Source of the DNA: Streblospio benedicti
Lineage: Eukaryota; Annelida; Polychaeta; Spionida; Spionidae
Direction: 5' to 3'
Assembly (NCBI GenBank): GCA_019095985.1
Contig: CM032669.1
Location: forward strand, 34,344,402 to 34,408,401
DNA: 64,000 nt
Of this stretch, positions 1-12,300 are shown piece by piece. Below the pieces are notes generated by a model. That model saw nothing but the letters and a program-made list of their open reading frames with translations, did no database searches and was not told the origin of the DNA. The position numbers were made by a program, and so were the translations under genes. Every line of letters starts with the position of its first letter. The first letter of the stretch is position 1.

Positions 1-857
1 TATGTATAAATGTATCATTGTACAATGACTCACAAATTACATGCTCCATGCACAGAAAAGCAACAAATGTACCTATAGTGTTATTCTTGTATATCAGACT
101 GACAAGGCAAGTAACTGAGCCTCACAATACTCTTACTGGCATCTCTGGTAATCAAGTTTCCCCTAGAATTTGGCTCATTCATTGTAAAAAGAAGGTATAA
201 TGCACCCACGCTTGGGTCCACTTCTTAATGTTGTGTATATAATCTGGATAAGGCAGCTAAATATCCACAGTTGACCTGTACCTGACATCACAGACATATA
301 TTGTAACCATGCGTGGCAGGAAAGCTGTTTCTAGTTCACTTTCTCATTTCTCATTCAGTTGCACTTATTGCAAGCATCCATCATGAGAGGAACAACTCAT
401 TGATACGAGCGAGTGTTGAAAAATCGTAGATATTACATTGTTTGAACTACAATAGTGAGCGAAATACTAGCTTAGTAATTGTGTATCAGATCCCCGTATA
501 GTAGTAGGCTGTTAGAAATAGTTTTGCACATAATGCGCTAGTCCACTATGTGTTGACATTCCACGTGTGCATTGAGTTATAAGGCCACTGTGATGCGATC
601 TTGAAGTGGCTGTAAATCATCTCATCAACACCCAATGACTTCCTTGCATTGAGCCGATAAATGTTGCTGCATTTATTTCATTGTAGTCTTATTCCTATAC
701 ATCTGTGCGAAATGCAGACAAACATTTTGTCCTGATCTCGTTGATTGGATTGAAGTCTATGTAGTATAGGTGAATGCAAATGAATAAAAACCATTTTGAA
801 AATATGTCTGAGTGAAGGTTATGGGATTAGTAGGTACAATCATAATATGCAAGTTTT

Positions 858-1052
858 AGTACCTCTAATGCTTGTGTTTTGGTCTAAACTCAATGTTTCA
901 TCGGGGAGACTGCCCAGCTTCATCAGTAAACAATTTATCACATAGATCCTGCTTCTCAAACCTAGTTGTGTTGAACCAGATTGCTGAAGAAGCTGGGTAG
1001 TTTCCCAGCGAAACGTCGATTTACTGACCAAAAAACAAACATTAGAGGTACT
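858..1052. repeat. Palindromic MITE-like element with long inverted arms
   Basis: The left end (AGTACCTCTAATG at 858-870) is mirrored by CATTAGAGGTACT at 1040-1052. The similarity continues inward for about 75 bases on each side, including a GTTTCNNNGGG stretch and CCAGCTTCNTCAG on both arms. This leaves a short central spacer, so the element is nearly all inverted repeat. No transposase is encoded. Such fold-back elements are usually non-autonomous DNA transposon derivatives; the family is not identified. Confidence 0.7.
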
Positions 1053-3491
1053 GAAATGTAAATATTATACCTTATCAGCCACTATATTCATGTTATACAG
1101 ATGGGTAGAAATCTATTAAATACATCTCATTGGTCTTTTTTGACCTTTAAATGAACCCACTTTGAAAGAAAGTTTGTATCTTAAAAATTACTTGACAGAT
1201 AAAACCTGTCTTGAAAAGTCATTGAATTTTACTTCATGAAGAAATCCATGGGAACCCTTAAGTTAGGTGTAAATGAACTGAAAATTTTGGATTCCTTTGG
1301 GTTTCAAATAAGATAACCTGTCATTTAATGCGAAATACCCAGTCTGTCTGTATCTCTGTACAAGTAACATAGATTTCGGACTAAAAAACTGCAGTCTGAA
1401 GGACACAGGTGTCTGTCCCTACAAAAGCTTTTCGTGCCAGTGCTCTCACACAAACATGCACACAGTGATGGAGATATCACAAGATGCACCGAATGTGCAT
1501 GAAGCCCTGAAAAACCATATACCCAAACCAGTCCATGCATTCACTCTCCCACATTGCTGTGTGTTTGTATTTCTATCTGATTGCATATGGAAACCCATAT
1601 TGGCTTGTTTATCTTTCGCTATCACAGCATTTACTTTATCATCCATATACTTAGGATCCGACTTGCATTAGAGATGAGTTTAGAGAGATGCTCCAAAGCG
1701 CTTCCCAGCCAACCCTGAAGTTGCCTGAGGCCAGCATGTGGAACCCAGATATGTCAGGATCATTCTCCCATTGAGCATAGGTTGGGCTCTCCTCCGTTCC
1801 TATGTGAACTATCGTAGGGATGTGATATGTTGACAAATCATACTGATGAATCTGTATATCATATCTTTTTTATGGAGCCGAGATATTCTCATGTGTAATT
1901 CCACATGTGTATGTTACTTTGGTAACAGACAACAATCATTTTAGTACCAGGTATATTTAAATGATACTTTCTTGTTTCATTTGAAGTCTGTGTGTTCAAA
2001 ATGCAAGCGAGCATAAAGGCTTTCCAGACTGGAGCACATGTTCAAAATAAATGACTGTGTTGAGAATTATTCAAAAGAAAACATCATAAGCATGACGGAT
2101 GGTAAGTGAGCATCAGACACCTCCGTTTAAATGTTAGCGTGAGTTAATTGCAACTCTGTCCTGATAGATTATGTTGTTACTGTGGATAGGAGATGCTCAT
2201 GATGGATGTATGCGAATATTGGCCACAGTGAGAGAGAGAGAAAAACCTAGACATACGTACACAATACTACAGCACGCTGTTATTAATAAACAATGACATT
2301 TGTAGAAATGAATGAAGATAAATCTCTGGAAGTTCAAGTGCAATTTTATTTCTATATAATGATGTCTTTACAGACATAGAGGAGAGTGGTAATATGAAGC
2401 ATCTGCAAAGCAGCGATTCTAAAAAAGAATGATGCAATTAAACTGTATCAGAATCCATTTTGGATGTTGGCTCTATGCATATAACAGAATCAAGAATGAT
2501 ACAGAAGATAAAACTGTGCAGTGTAATGTGTTCTGAAATTCATGAATCACAAGATAATGAGATAAATATGTGTGCTTGCAAAAGAGAAAGAAAGAAGTGT
2601 TGGCATTGGTGCAGATGAGTTCTGTGCGGATTAGAGGTAGGGTAACTCACTGTTGAGGTGCTCACTGAAGAGTTCAAGTGTATAGAGCATGAAGTATAGC
2701 AGGAGGTGAGGCCGTGAAATGTGCAACGCTCCCTCAACACCTAGTGTGGGGCTTATAAAGCACTTTCGGATGCTCCGAATATACATGGCGGAACGTGAAT
2801 GATTGCTTGGAATTTATCGCTAACTTAACACTTGTAAACTTTGTTGCATCAGTTAATTGTGGTTGAGAATGAAATATAAATTCTTATATTAGATTATGAT
2901 GAATTGTCTTTCTTAAAGTTGTGTGATTTGTTGCATGTGAAGTTCTTGCATTTTGCATGCAAACGGGTTTGATGTGATTTGTTGCTTCCAACGTCATCCT
3001 TGTTGCAACCCAGATGTGCTGGTTTTTATGGCATATGCATTCCATTAGAGACGCACGGCCTGGAATGCATTACGCACCAACTTTTAATGCAAACATTTTC
3101 TTTTGCCGGCTGCTCAAGTGGTTCGTTATGCCAACAAAATGTCTTTCCAACCATCAACAGTTATCTTCTAAATTGCCACAGTTCAAAATTAAGTGGCTAG
3201 TTTTTCTTTGCCAAAAAATAACAAGCAGTGCAAATCCTTGACAGTTTTCTTCACTATATCCATCATTCATGCATATTTCCATGGATACATTTTTACTATA
3301 TAGTAGCAAGCGTGATAACAAACCATTCCATGAGGTAGTAAAAACATATATTATAGAATATACAGCAAGTCAGGGTTAGTAAAACAAAGGGCAAATTTGT
3401 GTGAACAACCCCGAGATCGTATATACTTTTGCCATTCTGCGTACCAGATAAAAGCATGAATATTTGCCTATAGGAAATTATTGGCCCTTAT

Positions 3492-3512
3492 CATGAGGCT
3501 GAATGCCTCATG
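3492..3512. repeat. Small perfect hairpin
   Basis: CATGAGGC and GCCTCATG form 8-base arms around a 5-base loop. It lies in a locally GC-richer patch of the intron. It could be chance or a fragment of a repeat; no function is implied. Confidence 0.5.
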
Positions 3513-6500
3513 CATGGCTCTGGCGGGACCCAGACCCTCCCTGGGGATGGCCATTATCAACTGGTGGCCATTGCTCAGGATCAGGCATAACCTAATATGG
3601 CGTACAGCATTTTGATCTACTAGACGAGATAGTTACTTCTTTTTTCATGATAATCTTATGCTGTGTACATTTGTAATTATTTTTTTCATATGTTTCATTG
3701 TCTGTTGATATGTTTTATGGAAATAAGCTTTTGACCCACCCAAAAAATATTTAATGTTAAGTTTTAAAGTAAGTAGAAGTAGAAAACTGATTTTTTGTAC
3801 AAAATGACTAGTTTGAGCTGGTATTGTTGCAACCCTAAATTGAGTGAACATACCATTGTGAATAATTTGAATGACACACCCAGCAATTTCCATTTATGGA
3901 ATCTGACACAATAAAGACGCTACAAGAGAGTCACGCACTTTGGCTGCCCAGCCCATATCTGGATCATCTCACAGCAGTAATACGAACTGTACGCGTTCCG
4001 TCGAGACCCCGTGGGATCAGCTGGATCACCCCAAATGGCTGGATTATCTGCATGAGCAGCGCATTCCCGCACATGCATTAGATCCAGAATGACAACTGTA
4101 GATGCAGAAGAGGTATCTGGATCGGTTTTGTTTTCATGCCAACCTCGATAAGAGCAAGGGTTTTGCCGATGAAGGTTCCTTACAGCCTCTATAGCTTAGG
4201 TTTTGAGATGTGTAGAGGATAAAGAGTGTATTGACGTCTCAAGGTTCCTATTACATGCATGGATGGAGATTCTCCAGGATAGCGTAGGACACACAGAGGC
4301 GTGCGATGCAACATGATTCTATTAGAGTAAATGCAACGTTTGATGCGCAGTGTCTTATTGATTATTGTCCTTGATGAATGAGTGTGTTTTGCCTAATGTG
4401 TTACTCATTCATGGCAATGGGAGAACTTGCTTTGATTGGCATTGCAAGGATATGAATATAACCAGCAACTTTATCATGTACGAAATTCTTTTACGTTTTT
4501 GGATTGATGAAATATGATTCATTGTCGAATTTTGAAAGAAACTGTGTTAACATTCAAAACTGTTTGATAGAAAGCCCAGCGTGATCAGATGTGGGCGGGT
4601 CACACAGATTTTTGGTGTTCGCCATCAATCTTTGATCAGGAGGTAATGGCCAACATAGTCCTGCACTGGAGGCTCATAACTTGCTCTAACAGGCCCATAT
4701 ATTGGTTGAAGTTATGTTTTTCTCGACATGACTTGTCACATCATATGGATGTCCTGCTGAGTAGCCATGTCCAATTGCTTCGGGAAGGTTTACTATTATA
4801 TCAAATATTGTCATATTCTTGAAGTCTGTGTGATGCTGTTTACTTTTTTGTATGTATTTGTTATTCTTATTGTTACCGTGCCAAATCAGTAAATATGTTC
4901 ATTTCGATTCATGACTATTAGATCAGACAGTAATATTACTTTTGTTTCTGAAAAAGGGGTGACTTAGTGGATGGTAAATGTGTTTGCATAAACAATATAA
5001 AAAGATCAGATTGAAAAAGAACAATCATCAGTATCTAACTACAGTTACTGACAGATTTATAAAACTTAGGGGAAAACATTTCATACCAGAGTAATTTGTT
5101 ATAAGTTGTACAGCATACCACCTCTCACAACAAATGTTTTTGTGTTGTTGGCTGTCATTCTTACCAGGTGAACTTTGTCAGGTATATTGCAGAAAATATC
5201 AGAATGAATAGTTTTCAACTTTCTGCAACAGAATTTTATAAAGCTACGTATCATCATTCATCATTTACCTATATACACAGAGCAGTATGTTTAGAATATA
5301 AAATCCAATACAATATCTGTATCCCCTTTCTGAAACATTGTAGTTATTTATGATTTATTCATAATCCGATTTGCTGTGCATATTTCAGGTGAATCTGCAG
5401 GAGGGAACAGTCTGTATTTCTTGATACCACAAACTTGAATACATGTACCTTGCTTATATCTTAAGGTGATGTAACCTGACCAAAAGGTATTATTACACAG
5501 TAAATATTCCGTCACAATAAGTAACCTACCTGTCTAGCCTTTGGGCATGTTCTGATCAGATTACGTACGTCACTCTTCAATGTTCTGACAGTTCGAGGCG
5601 AAATGCTAAAAAAGGACATTGCTTTGTTGAAAGAAAATTAAAATGTTTCGTAATGAACGGTCTTGGTTTGTGTTTCACCTCCTCAAGCTACATCTTCAGC
5701 TGAGCAGGTAGAAAGATTAGAGGGCTTGAGGACTGTTATAGGCTACTTGAAATGTGTGATAATTGAAGTGGCATTAATGATACACAGGTGTCCGTACGAG
5801 AACCCATTTATGGCAATCAACATAGCGCCTTTATTAGGCAGTATCCTGAAAATAAACACAATAAATCGTCTGATAACCAAAGTTAGACAGGGTGAATAGT
5901 CATGGACACTTTTACGGGGACATGGAGGTACTTAGATGAAGTTCCATATAGGCTTTGCTGGAGGTCTGCAGTTAATTGCTGTTACTAATAAACAAGGAAT
6001 ACATTCATATTCAGCACCCTATAAATGTCTAGTAGTACTTGGGTGTTAATTCCCTTTCTATGCGAATATGTGTTTTGATAAAGTTAAGATATTGAGATAT
6101 CTCATTATGATGTATCATCATCAGAGCCCATTCTATATGTTTTTAGCTACTATTAGACGGCTTGAATATGAATGCCTGATATCGATACAGTACAGTTGTT
6201 TACTACTGCACCTGGACTGTAAATCTGATAGAAATCTTCCAAATAAACAAACTTAATCACTGTAGTTGATATGCAACAGTTGATCTTTGTCACTTTTTAT
6301 CAAGGACACTTTATGGAGAAAGTTGTGCAGTGGATTTTTTAACTACTTGTGAAGGAGCATAATTTGGATATGATGAGACGTTGTGAAGTGCAGGATATGT
6401 AGCAGAAGATAATTTATCATCTTCTACCAAGTAGTGTCCAACTTATCTGCAGGTGGTTAAGAGGCTCCCTGAGAGGTTGATAAGAAAAGCAAAGTCCTTA

Positions 6501-7459
6501 TAGGGTTGCGCGAAAATTAACCTTCTTTTAACATCACTTATTACTGCAGCTTATATGGTTGCATATAAAGTTAAAACTTTACTCATAAATCTTGCGCAAT
6601 GACATATTTATTGAGTGCCAAAGGTAATAAATTAGCAGTATTTATAATATAATGCAGTAAATAAAATATAAGATTATTGTTGTGTCCATCAAGCATATTA
6701 ACCAAACACTTGAGGGACATTATTCTTGGTACTTCCTTGATACGTACTTTGTTCTACTCATCTTCCATGATCCAACAATGGCATGAAGCCATCTGGTAAG
6801 TGTCATGGCTGCTTAAGGTATTCTTCATTGACCGGCTTGACCGGCTGCCTTCCTTCTTAATGATTACTGGTGCCGTGTTTGGTCAAACAAACAATAGCAG
6901 GTCTTCATTATACATCCTGTCGCTTTTAAGCTGCTTTGTGCACTAAACGTAATGCACAAGGGCTATTATTATGTCCTTTATACCGCTCCATTATTCATTA
7001 AAAGCTATAATTTTCGTATTACGAGTTACGTCATATTAATTGAATCCCACATTCTAATAGATGCTTGTCACACATGATTGTGTTTAACTTTTGTTTTCAT
7101 GAAATAGCAACTTACAATACATGGGAATTTGTGAAGTATTCTAAGCACTCATAAGTCCAGTTAATGGAAGTCATGGTTTTAAAAACAGCGTGCTTTAGAT
7201 TCTAAATTATTCCCATTTACATATCAGATGTGCAGTCAACAGCCTTGCTGAAAACAATTGAAAATGTCTCCTGTGGTGGGCCAGCATAAGAACAACTGAG
7301 CACATCATTGACGAAATGGAAAAGGGATTTGTGTAAAAGCCATGCAATTTGAAGGCCAATATTTGTGTGTGCTATCTGGCTTCAATCAGTCATTGTAGTA
7401 TCGTCCTCTACACGCACAATGTAAAGAATCGGCGGCATACAGACATGCCGTGCACTTTC

Positions 7460-7600
7460 CCCGCACAATAAAAACAGCTGGTCCGATTTCTCTCTTTTTG
7501 CCGTTGATTACTACGCTATTGTGATGGTCCCATTTGGTTATTGTGAAACAATAGTGGCCAAACTCGCAGCCGGTGTTTTGTCATTGTAGTCAATTAGAGA
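7460..7600. promoter_or_regulatory. Candidate intronic enhancer: SOX-like and homeobox-like motif cluster
   Basis: Within 140 bases there are several ATTGT or ACAAT cores (CACAATA at 7464, ATTGT at 7518 and 7540, AACAAT at 7547, CATTGT at 7582) followed by CAATTAG at 7591. The ATTGT/ACAAT core is the known SOX (HMG box) site and TAATT/AATTA the homeodomain core. The block is GC-richer than the surrounding intron. That it is an enhancer is inference; short motifs occur by chance in AT-rich DNA. Confidence 0.25.
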
Positions 7601-9213
7601 GAGGCGGATAGGCCCAATGATCATTTGCAGCGCCCTGCTGATCCTCTTCATTCGTGGCCGATTTCCATCTAATTTGAGGGAAGAACGCTGGTGCAGATAC
7701 AGTTAGGCAGGTGTTGAAAAGCGAATGCGAAGATTGTTGATTAAAAAATGCCTCAGGGTTCGTATTCTCCCCGAGGGTGACCAACCTTATGGCTTGTTGT
7801 CAGCAGCACACTTAACAAAATCACGCTTTCTGGCAGTGTCGTGTGCAACAAGGCTCTTACCTCATAGCGAGTGTTAATATGTGAGAGGCTGCCAAGATGT
7901 ATATCTTTATAACGTCAGGTGTCTCTTTATATGGAGATCGATTCAATATCATTTGATCTCGCCAAATCATCAATTCGAATTGGCAGCTCCGTGACAATTG
8001 ACAGAGTTAATAGTGTCACTAAGTTTAAATGGAATGTGCTTTTGTTGGTGATCATAAAAAGTATTGTCTCTGATGGCCTGCTTTCCTTGGAAGCCAGGTG
8101 CGTCTAGGCAAGGCTTCTAATGAAGGATGAAACACCATTATGTTTTAAATACTGGCAAATGTCCTCTATCATTAAACATCTATTAGGTACGGTAACATCT
8201 GAAGATTCAAGCTTGGTGCAAATCATCAAGTGCCCAAAATAGGTCATTGCAGGTGACTGTTTTCGTCATAAACAAAAATATTGTACTGCCGGCTTTGTTC
8301 TAAAAAGTTTTAATTCAGCTCAAAAGAACTCGAACAAAGTGAACAATACCAAATTAGGAATTGATTTAGAGCCTTTCAAGCCATGTAAAATGATTCCTTT
8401 CAAATTAATCACATATTAGTGAATGGATTGAAACTTTATCACCTGCTTCCTAACGTTAGAGAGCTGCGTCATTGAGAAATAAGTGAGGACAAACGTTTCA
8501 AGTGTTATTAGTGATCGCTTGTAATCTTCCCTGTGCTGAAATGTAATAAAAGTGATAGCGAATTATCTTGCAGTGATATTATATACATACATATCTAGCA
8601 TGGACTGACACAGGTGTTTGAGCAACGTTGAGAGCACACCAAATAGATCAATGCTGATGCGTGCAAAATGGGTGTACATTAGCTGAAAGCTACTTTGTCA
8701 GAGCACTGACCTATTGCATATTACAATTACACATTCGGAGAATCTCCATCAAACATTGGATTTGTAAGCATTGAAATTCAATAATGGCAACATATATTTC
8801 ACTTTAAGATATATATACAATTGTACATGAAATTTGAATACTATGATGCCATAAAAGTTAAAGTCGCAATATATTAATTTGTCTACTTAGATTTTACCAA
8901 GTCATGCTATAAAACTTTATGAATCATGTGCTGTAAAAATAAAGTAAAATTCTAATATGACTCTTTTGTACATTCCATAATATAACTTATTTGGTTTAAG
9001 ATAGGAAATGTGTCAAGGGTGGCCCTTTCACATTGATCGATACTTATATTTGAATTTTGATGGTCCAGATTTTAATCTGATCCCAATTTTGTGATGGGGC
9101 TTTAACCTAAATGTAGTTTTTTTGGATGAAAGTTTACCATAGCTGTCTTATGTTGCCCCTTAGAGTGTCCTGTCCTTCGATGACTCATGCTTACACACTG
9201 TCACATTTTGCAG

Positions 9214-9394
9214 GTATTCTGGCTGAAGGATGGTGCTGAGATCAATGTGGACAAAGAAATGAACTACATCATCTCGAGTGAGGGCAACCTCATCATCAGC
9301 CAGGCGCGCATGGAGGACCAGGGCAACTACACGTGCGGTGCGCAGAATGTCGCATCGCGCCGACTCAGCGAGTCAGCTACCCTCATTGTCTATG
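9214..9394 (+). CDS. unc5: UNC5 exon: second half of Ig-like domain
   Basis: Acceptor TTTTGCAG, donor GTAAGT; phase 0 in, phase 1 out. It encodes WLKDGAEI through TLIVY, with the I-set signature DQGNYTC carrying the second Ig cysteine. The first cysteine must be in the preceding exon, which is not in the window. Residues 1-60 of the partial protein. In UNC5 the Ig domains are the netrin-binding part. Confidence 0.95.
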
Positions 9395-12300
9395 GTAAGT
9401 AACAAGAAGGGATACTAATTTTATTTTTTATTTTTATATCCATGCTTTGCCAAAGTGATACTTTACAGATAGGATCTTTGAAAGACAATGGTGTGTTTCC
9501 TTTTGAAACTGAAAGAATGAAAGTTGTGCAGGATTTCTAATAAAGCTAAAAGTACTACTAAATGCTAGATAAATTTCGCCAATTGTAAGCGATGCTGAGA
9601 AATATCATACAACCTCGTGATCGAGTCCACTTGGAAATGACAACCTACATCAAGGCTATAGAGCAGAATCACAACATGGCGGTGGCAGCCAATCCAAACA
9701 AGGATATAAACCGTATAAATCATGTGCGCTGATAAGAGAGCCCACACAACCCCAAGTTGTGAGGACAAACCTCGAAGATGGCGATGATGATATACAGCAG
9801 GAGGTCAGTGAGCAGAAATGAGAAAGCGGCGGGCTTGTCCACTTCCCGTGTACGGCAATCCACTTGAGGCAAACGGAGCCGTCAATTGCGATTAGTTTTA
9901 TTGCCACTAGAAGGTGTTGGCATTGCAGTTAGCACAATCAGAGTTCGCGGCAATCATAGCGAAGCAGCGCTAAAAAAGGTGCCAATTGATGGGACAATAT
10001 GTGTCGCAGGGAATCTGAACACAATGAGTTTTGTTTGTGGTCGGTGTGTATGGGATGGGATGGGACGGTAGTGATAAGGGTTGCAAGAGAGAATGTGGCT
10101 GTTAATGGGTAGATCTGATCAGTCGTTTGAATCGAAGGATGTGTTTTGTTAATAGGATTCAATTTCCGAAGCTTGTATCATGTAATGATGATGGGTTTTT
10201 TTTCTCCATAGATGAAGCTATGTTTTCCTTTATTTTGTCCTGCATTATTATATTGGAAACAAATCTTCAGAGACAGCCATTTGATCTTACTTCTTATAGT
10301 CCTTAGCCATTATGTTTTTTTTAACAATGAATGACCTGCATTGTTATGCATATCCTTTCCAAAAATGTAAGAAAAATATTAATCATTTACTCAATTGTAT
10401 TAGAAGTGCAAGTTTTGTTTAATTCATTCTTCTCAATCATGGAATGTAATTGAGATGACGTAAACTGAATCACTGATAGTGATGGTAATCCACACAAGTA
10501 ATGTTGACTAGGTCACTATATAAATAAAACAGGTGGTGTGCATAACAAGGTAACCAAATATGTGATGTTGATACAGTATTGTATAGTTAATTGTTAATTC
10601 TGTAAATTCATTTGAGTGAGGCAATGACATTCTCGACATGCTTTTACAGATTAGCATGGTTCTAGGAACATTCATACGCACTTGAATATTATCACTAGTA
10701 TAACACCTGTCTATGATAGTGGAGTAATTAGGGTTTCAGACCCAAATCTAATATTTAGCCTGTGGATCAACTTTCGTGTAATCCTCAGCCATATCAGAAA
10801 ATCCCATCTTTTGGCTGGCAAATTATGCAAATAAGGCTTTATGGCCCAAAAACAGAAACTGCCTGTGTATAATTGGGGTTCTGGTAGCTGTGCTGTTTGA
10901 ATAGTTGCCAGTCATGGCCTTCCTAATTATGAAACCTAATGCAGATATATCTGGGAAAAAAGTCAGCACTGGTGTTCTCCAAGAATAGTCCAAATAACAA
11001 ATGTTTGTCAAGAATGAAAATGTCACAGTTGGGAGATGTGAGTTTGCGTTGGTGGACTACAAATTGAGAGTTGTTAGCGTTAAGCGCACAAATAAACTAT
11101 CAAGTTTGAGGTTTGGGGTTTTCGATTATTGTAATGGTGGGAATTTCCAAGATGGCAGGCTGCAATCACTATAGAGATAATTCTGTATGTGTATATTAGA
11201 AATATCATATGATCGAAATGTTAGTGTACACTTTTACTTGTCGTATTTTGACCATAGATATTTATTACTGTCACATACAAATAATGAATTATGGCCAGTC
11301 ATGAATGAAATAAAGTTATTCAACTAATCGCACGTTCGATATACGCTAAACTTACATTACTTACATCAACTCAACTCAGACACTGCAGCCAAATGTACCC
11401 TGTGAACATAATGCTTTCATTTTCATATTAAATGATACACTTTTTCATGAACCTCTTCCAGTAAACGGCATGTGGTCATCGTGGGGTCAGTGGACCGAGT
11501 GCACGACCAAGTGTGGCAAAGGGTTCCAGCAGCGGCAGCGTGCCTGCAACAATCCGGCGCCGGTCAATGGAGGTTCCGACTGCCACGGCGAGGACAACCA
11601 GAGGGTCCAGTGCACGTCTGTCTGCCCTCGTGAGTTTTTTTTTCACATTTTTCAAGCTTTATCTAACATCTCTGAACATTGAATCTCTAGTTTAGTATCA
11701 GCATGTCCATTAGCTCGGTAAACGATGAGTCTTGTGACTTTGGTAAGTTTTATCTTTCTTTTTTGATATGGTGTTTTAATGAAAACGGGCGTGGTTTGGA
11801 TTCCTTCTGAGAGGATTTGTGCGCATTTTGAGAAATATCTTTTTATGACAAACATCCTGCCGTTAGATTTATTTGGAAGCTGGTGTGGATAATTAAAATA
11901 CAAGACAAATGGAATTCTTGCAATGTTTTGTACCTAATCAATGCAAAATCAGTGCATCAACAACACTGTTGTGGGAAGGTCTTCCTCTCCTACTCGGTTA
12001 CATCAGATCAAGTTAACAGGTTCGAGTAGAAAGAAAGCTTTTTCAACAGCTGCCTTTGAAGTAAGGAAAAGGCATAAATTCAGCTTGAGTTTTTACCGCT
12101 GACAGTCACAAGTGAGCGCTTGAGTATGCCTTTGGCTCTTCGGCCTTTTCCACATAGTACAAACTGTGCAAACCACTTGCGCTAATCGTGAGTTTCATGG
12201 TCTGATGCCTGTACTTTGTTGTATAAATGGCCAGTTTAAAGGTAGGTGTTTACAGAATACTTCACATTAATCTATTTCATAACCGTTCCTCAATAACTGT

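Larger units (their letters stand above)
1..9213 (+). other. Intron (or 5' flank) upstream of the first UNC5 exon seen here
   Basis: No exon was recognised. I looked for the expected upstream UNC5 parts (signal peptide, first Ig domain, first half of the second Ig domain) and saw no matching frame with splice sites. Because the exon at 9214 opens with a splice acceptor in the middle of an Ig domain, this stretch is most simply intron. It holds a palindromic repeat (858-1052), a short GA run near 2230, a hairpin (3492-3512) and a motif cluster near 7460-7600. The open frames here are short and resemble nothing I know. Confidence 0.75.

Noticed and set aside
1325-1671. Overlapping open frames on both strands
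   Set aside because: All under 75 codons, unrecognised, and not bounded by exon signals.
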